Shown here in pieces: positions 63,985 through 64,000 of a stretch of 64,000 nt of DNA (position 1 is its first letter; each line of letters starts with the position of its first letter). Source of the stretch: Affinirhizobium straminoryzae (GTDB taxonomy: Bacteria > Pseudomonadota > Alphaproteobacteria > Rhizobiales > Rhizobiaceae); assembly GCF_007004135.1 (NCBI RefSeq), contig NZ_VJMG01000010.1, positions 186,001-250,000 of the forward strand, in the 5' to 3' direction. Position numbers and translations under genes: made by a program. A model generated the notes under the pieces. The model saw only the letters and a program-made list of their open reading frames with translations, made no database searches and was not told the DNA's origin.

Positions 63985-64000
63985 ATGAATGACACTGCTT
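63985..64000 (+). CDS. Start of a further gene, cut by the window edge
   Basis: ATG at 63985 with AGGGAG at 63971-63976 about eight bases upstream. Only MNDTA is visible. Its position, 15 bases after the secreted protein and in the vgrG operon, suggests an effector, adaptor or immunity gene. Nothing more can be said. Confidence 0.5.

Noticed and set aside
1-64000. tRNA, rRNA, CRISPR arrays, insertion sequences, integrases
   Set aside because: Looked for by eye on both strands; no cloverleaf-like gene, repeat-spacer pattern or transposase/integrase protein was found.

Overview
The window looks like a chromosomal or megaplasmid segment of a high-GC alphaproteobacterium, most likely a Rhizobiaceae member close to Agrobacterium/Rhizobium. 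The best evidence is the type VI secretion (T6SS) locus at 36.8-64 kb. Its two divergent operons follow the gene order I know from the Agrobacterium tumefaciens imp/hcp cluster, including a fused TagF-PppA, tandem tssC paralogs, tagJ and no tssJ. No rRNA, tRNA, CRISPR array, insertion sequence or replication origin was seen.

Region A (1-11.5 kb, + strand) is an iron-siderophore locus. It starts inside a TonB-dependent receptor. Two IucA/IucC (NIS) synthetases, an AMP-forming adenylation enzyme and a fused carrier/AsbE-like protein follow, and the set resembles petrobactin asbABCDE. It ends with a FatB/FatD/FatC/FatE-like ferric-siderophore ABC transporter. Genes overlap by a few bases, which suggests one operon. 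No asbF-like dehydroshikimate dehydratase is visible.

Region B (11.7-18.3 kb) is a 5-oxoprolinase-type (pxp) operon on the minus strand: NRAMP-like carrier, PxpA, a 57-aa protein that looks like an internally deleted YcsI/DUF1445 protein, a PxpB-PxpC fusion and a biotin carboxylase/BCCP protein. A divergent GntR/FCD regulator shares with it a promoter region holding a perfect 15-bp inverted repeat.

Region C (18.4-28.5 kb, minus strand) encodes a dipeptide/opine-type ABC importer (fused double ATPase, binding protein, two permeases), a MarR regulator, an SDR, two FAD-dependent amine oxidases and a cupin. It probably takes up and oxidises an amino compound that I cannot name.

Region D (28.8-36.8 kb, + strand) is a small surface-glycan island: a methyltransferase, a glycosyltransferase with three internal repeats, an unusual trimodular GT2/TylF-type O-methyltransferase/class I methyltransferase protein, a sulfotransferase and a Wza-type export lipoprotein.

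Region E (36.8-64 kb) is the T6SS. The minus-strand operon runs tssA-tssB-tssC-tssC paralog-tagJ-tssE-tssF-tssG-fha-tssK-tssL-tssM-tagF/pppA-ppkA. The plus-strand operon runs clpV-hcp-two unknown proteins-vgrG-a secreted cysteine-rich protein-start of another gene. The unknown proteins beside hcp and vgrG are the best candidates for new effector/immunity functions.
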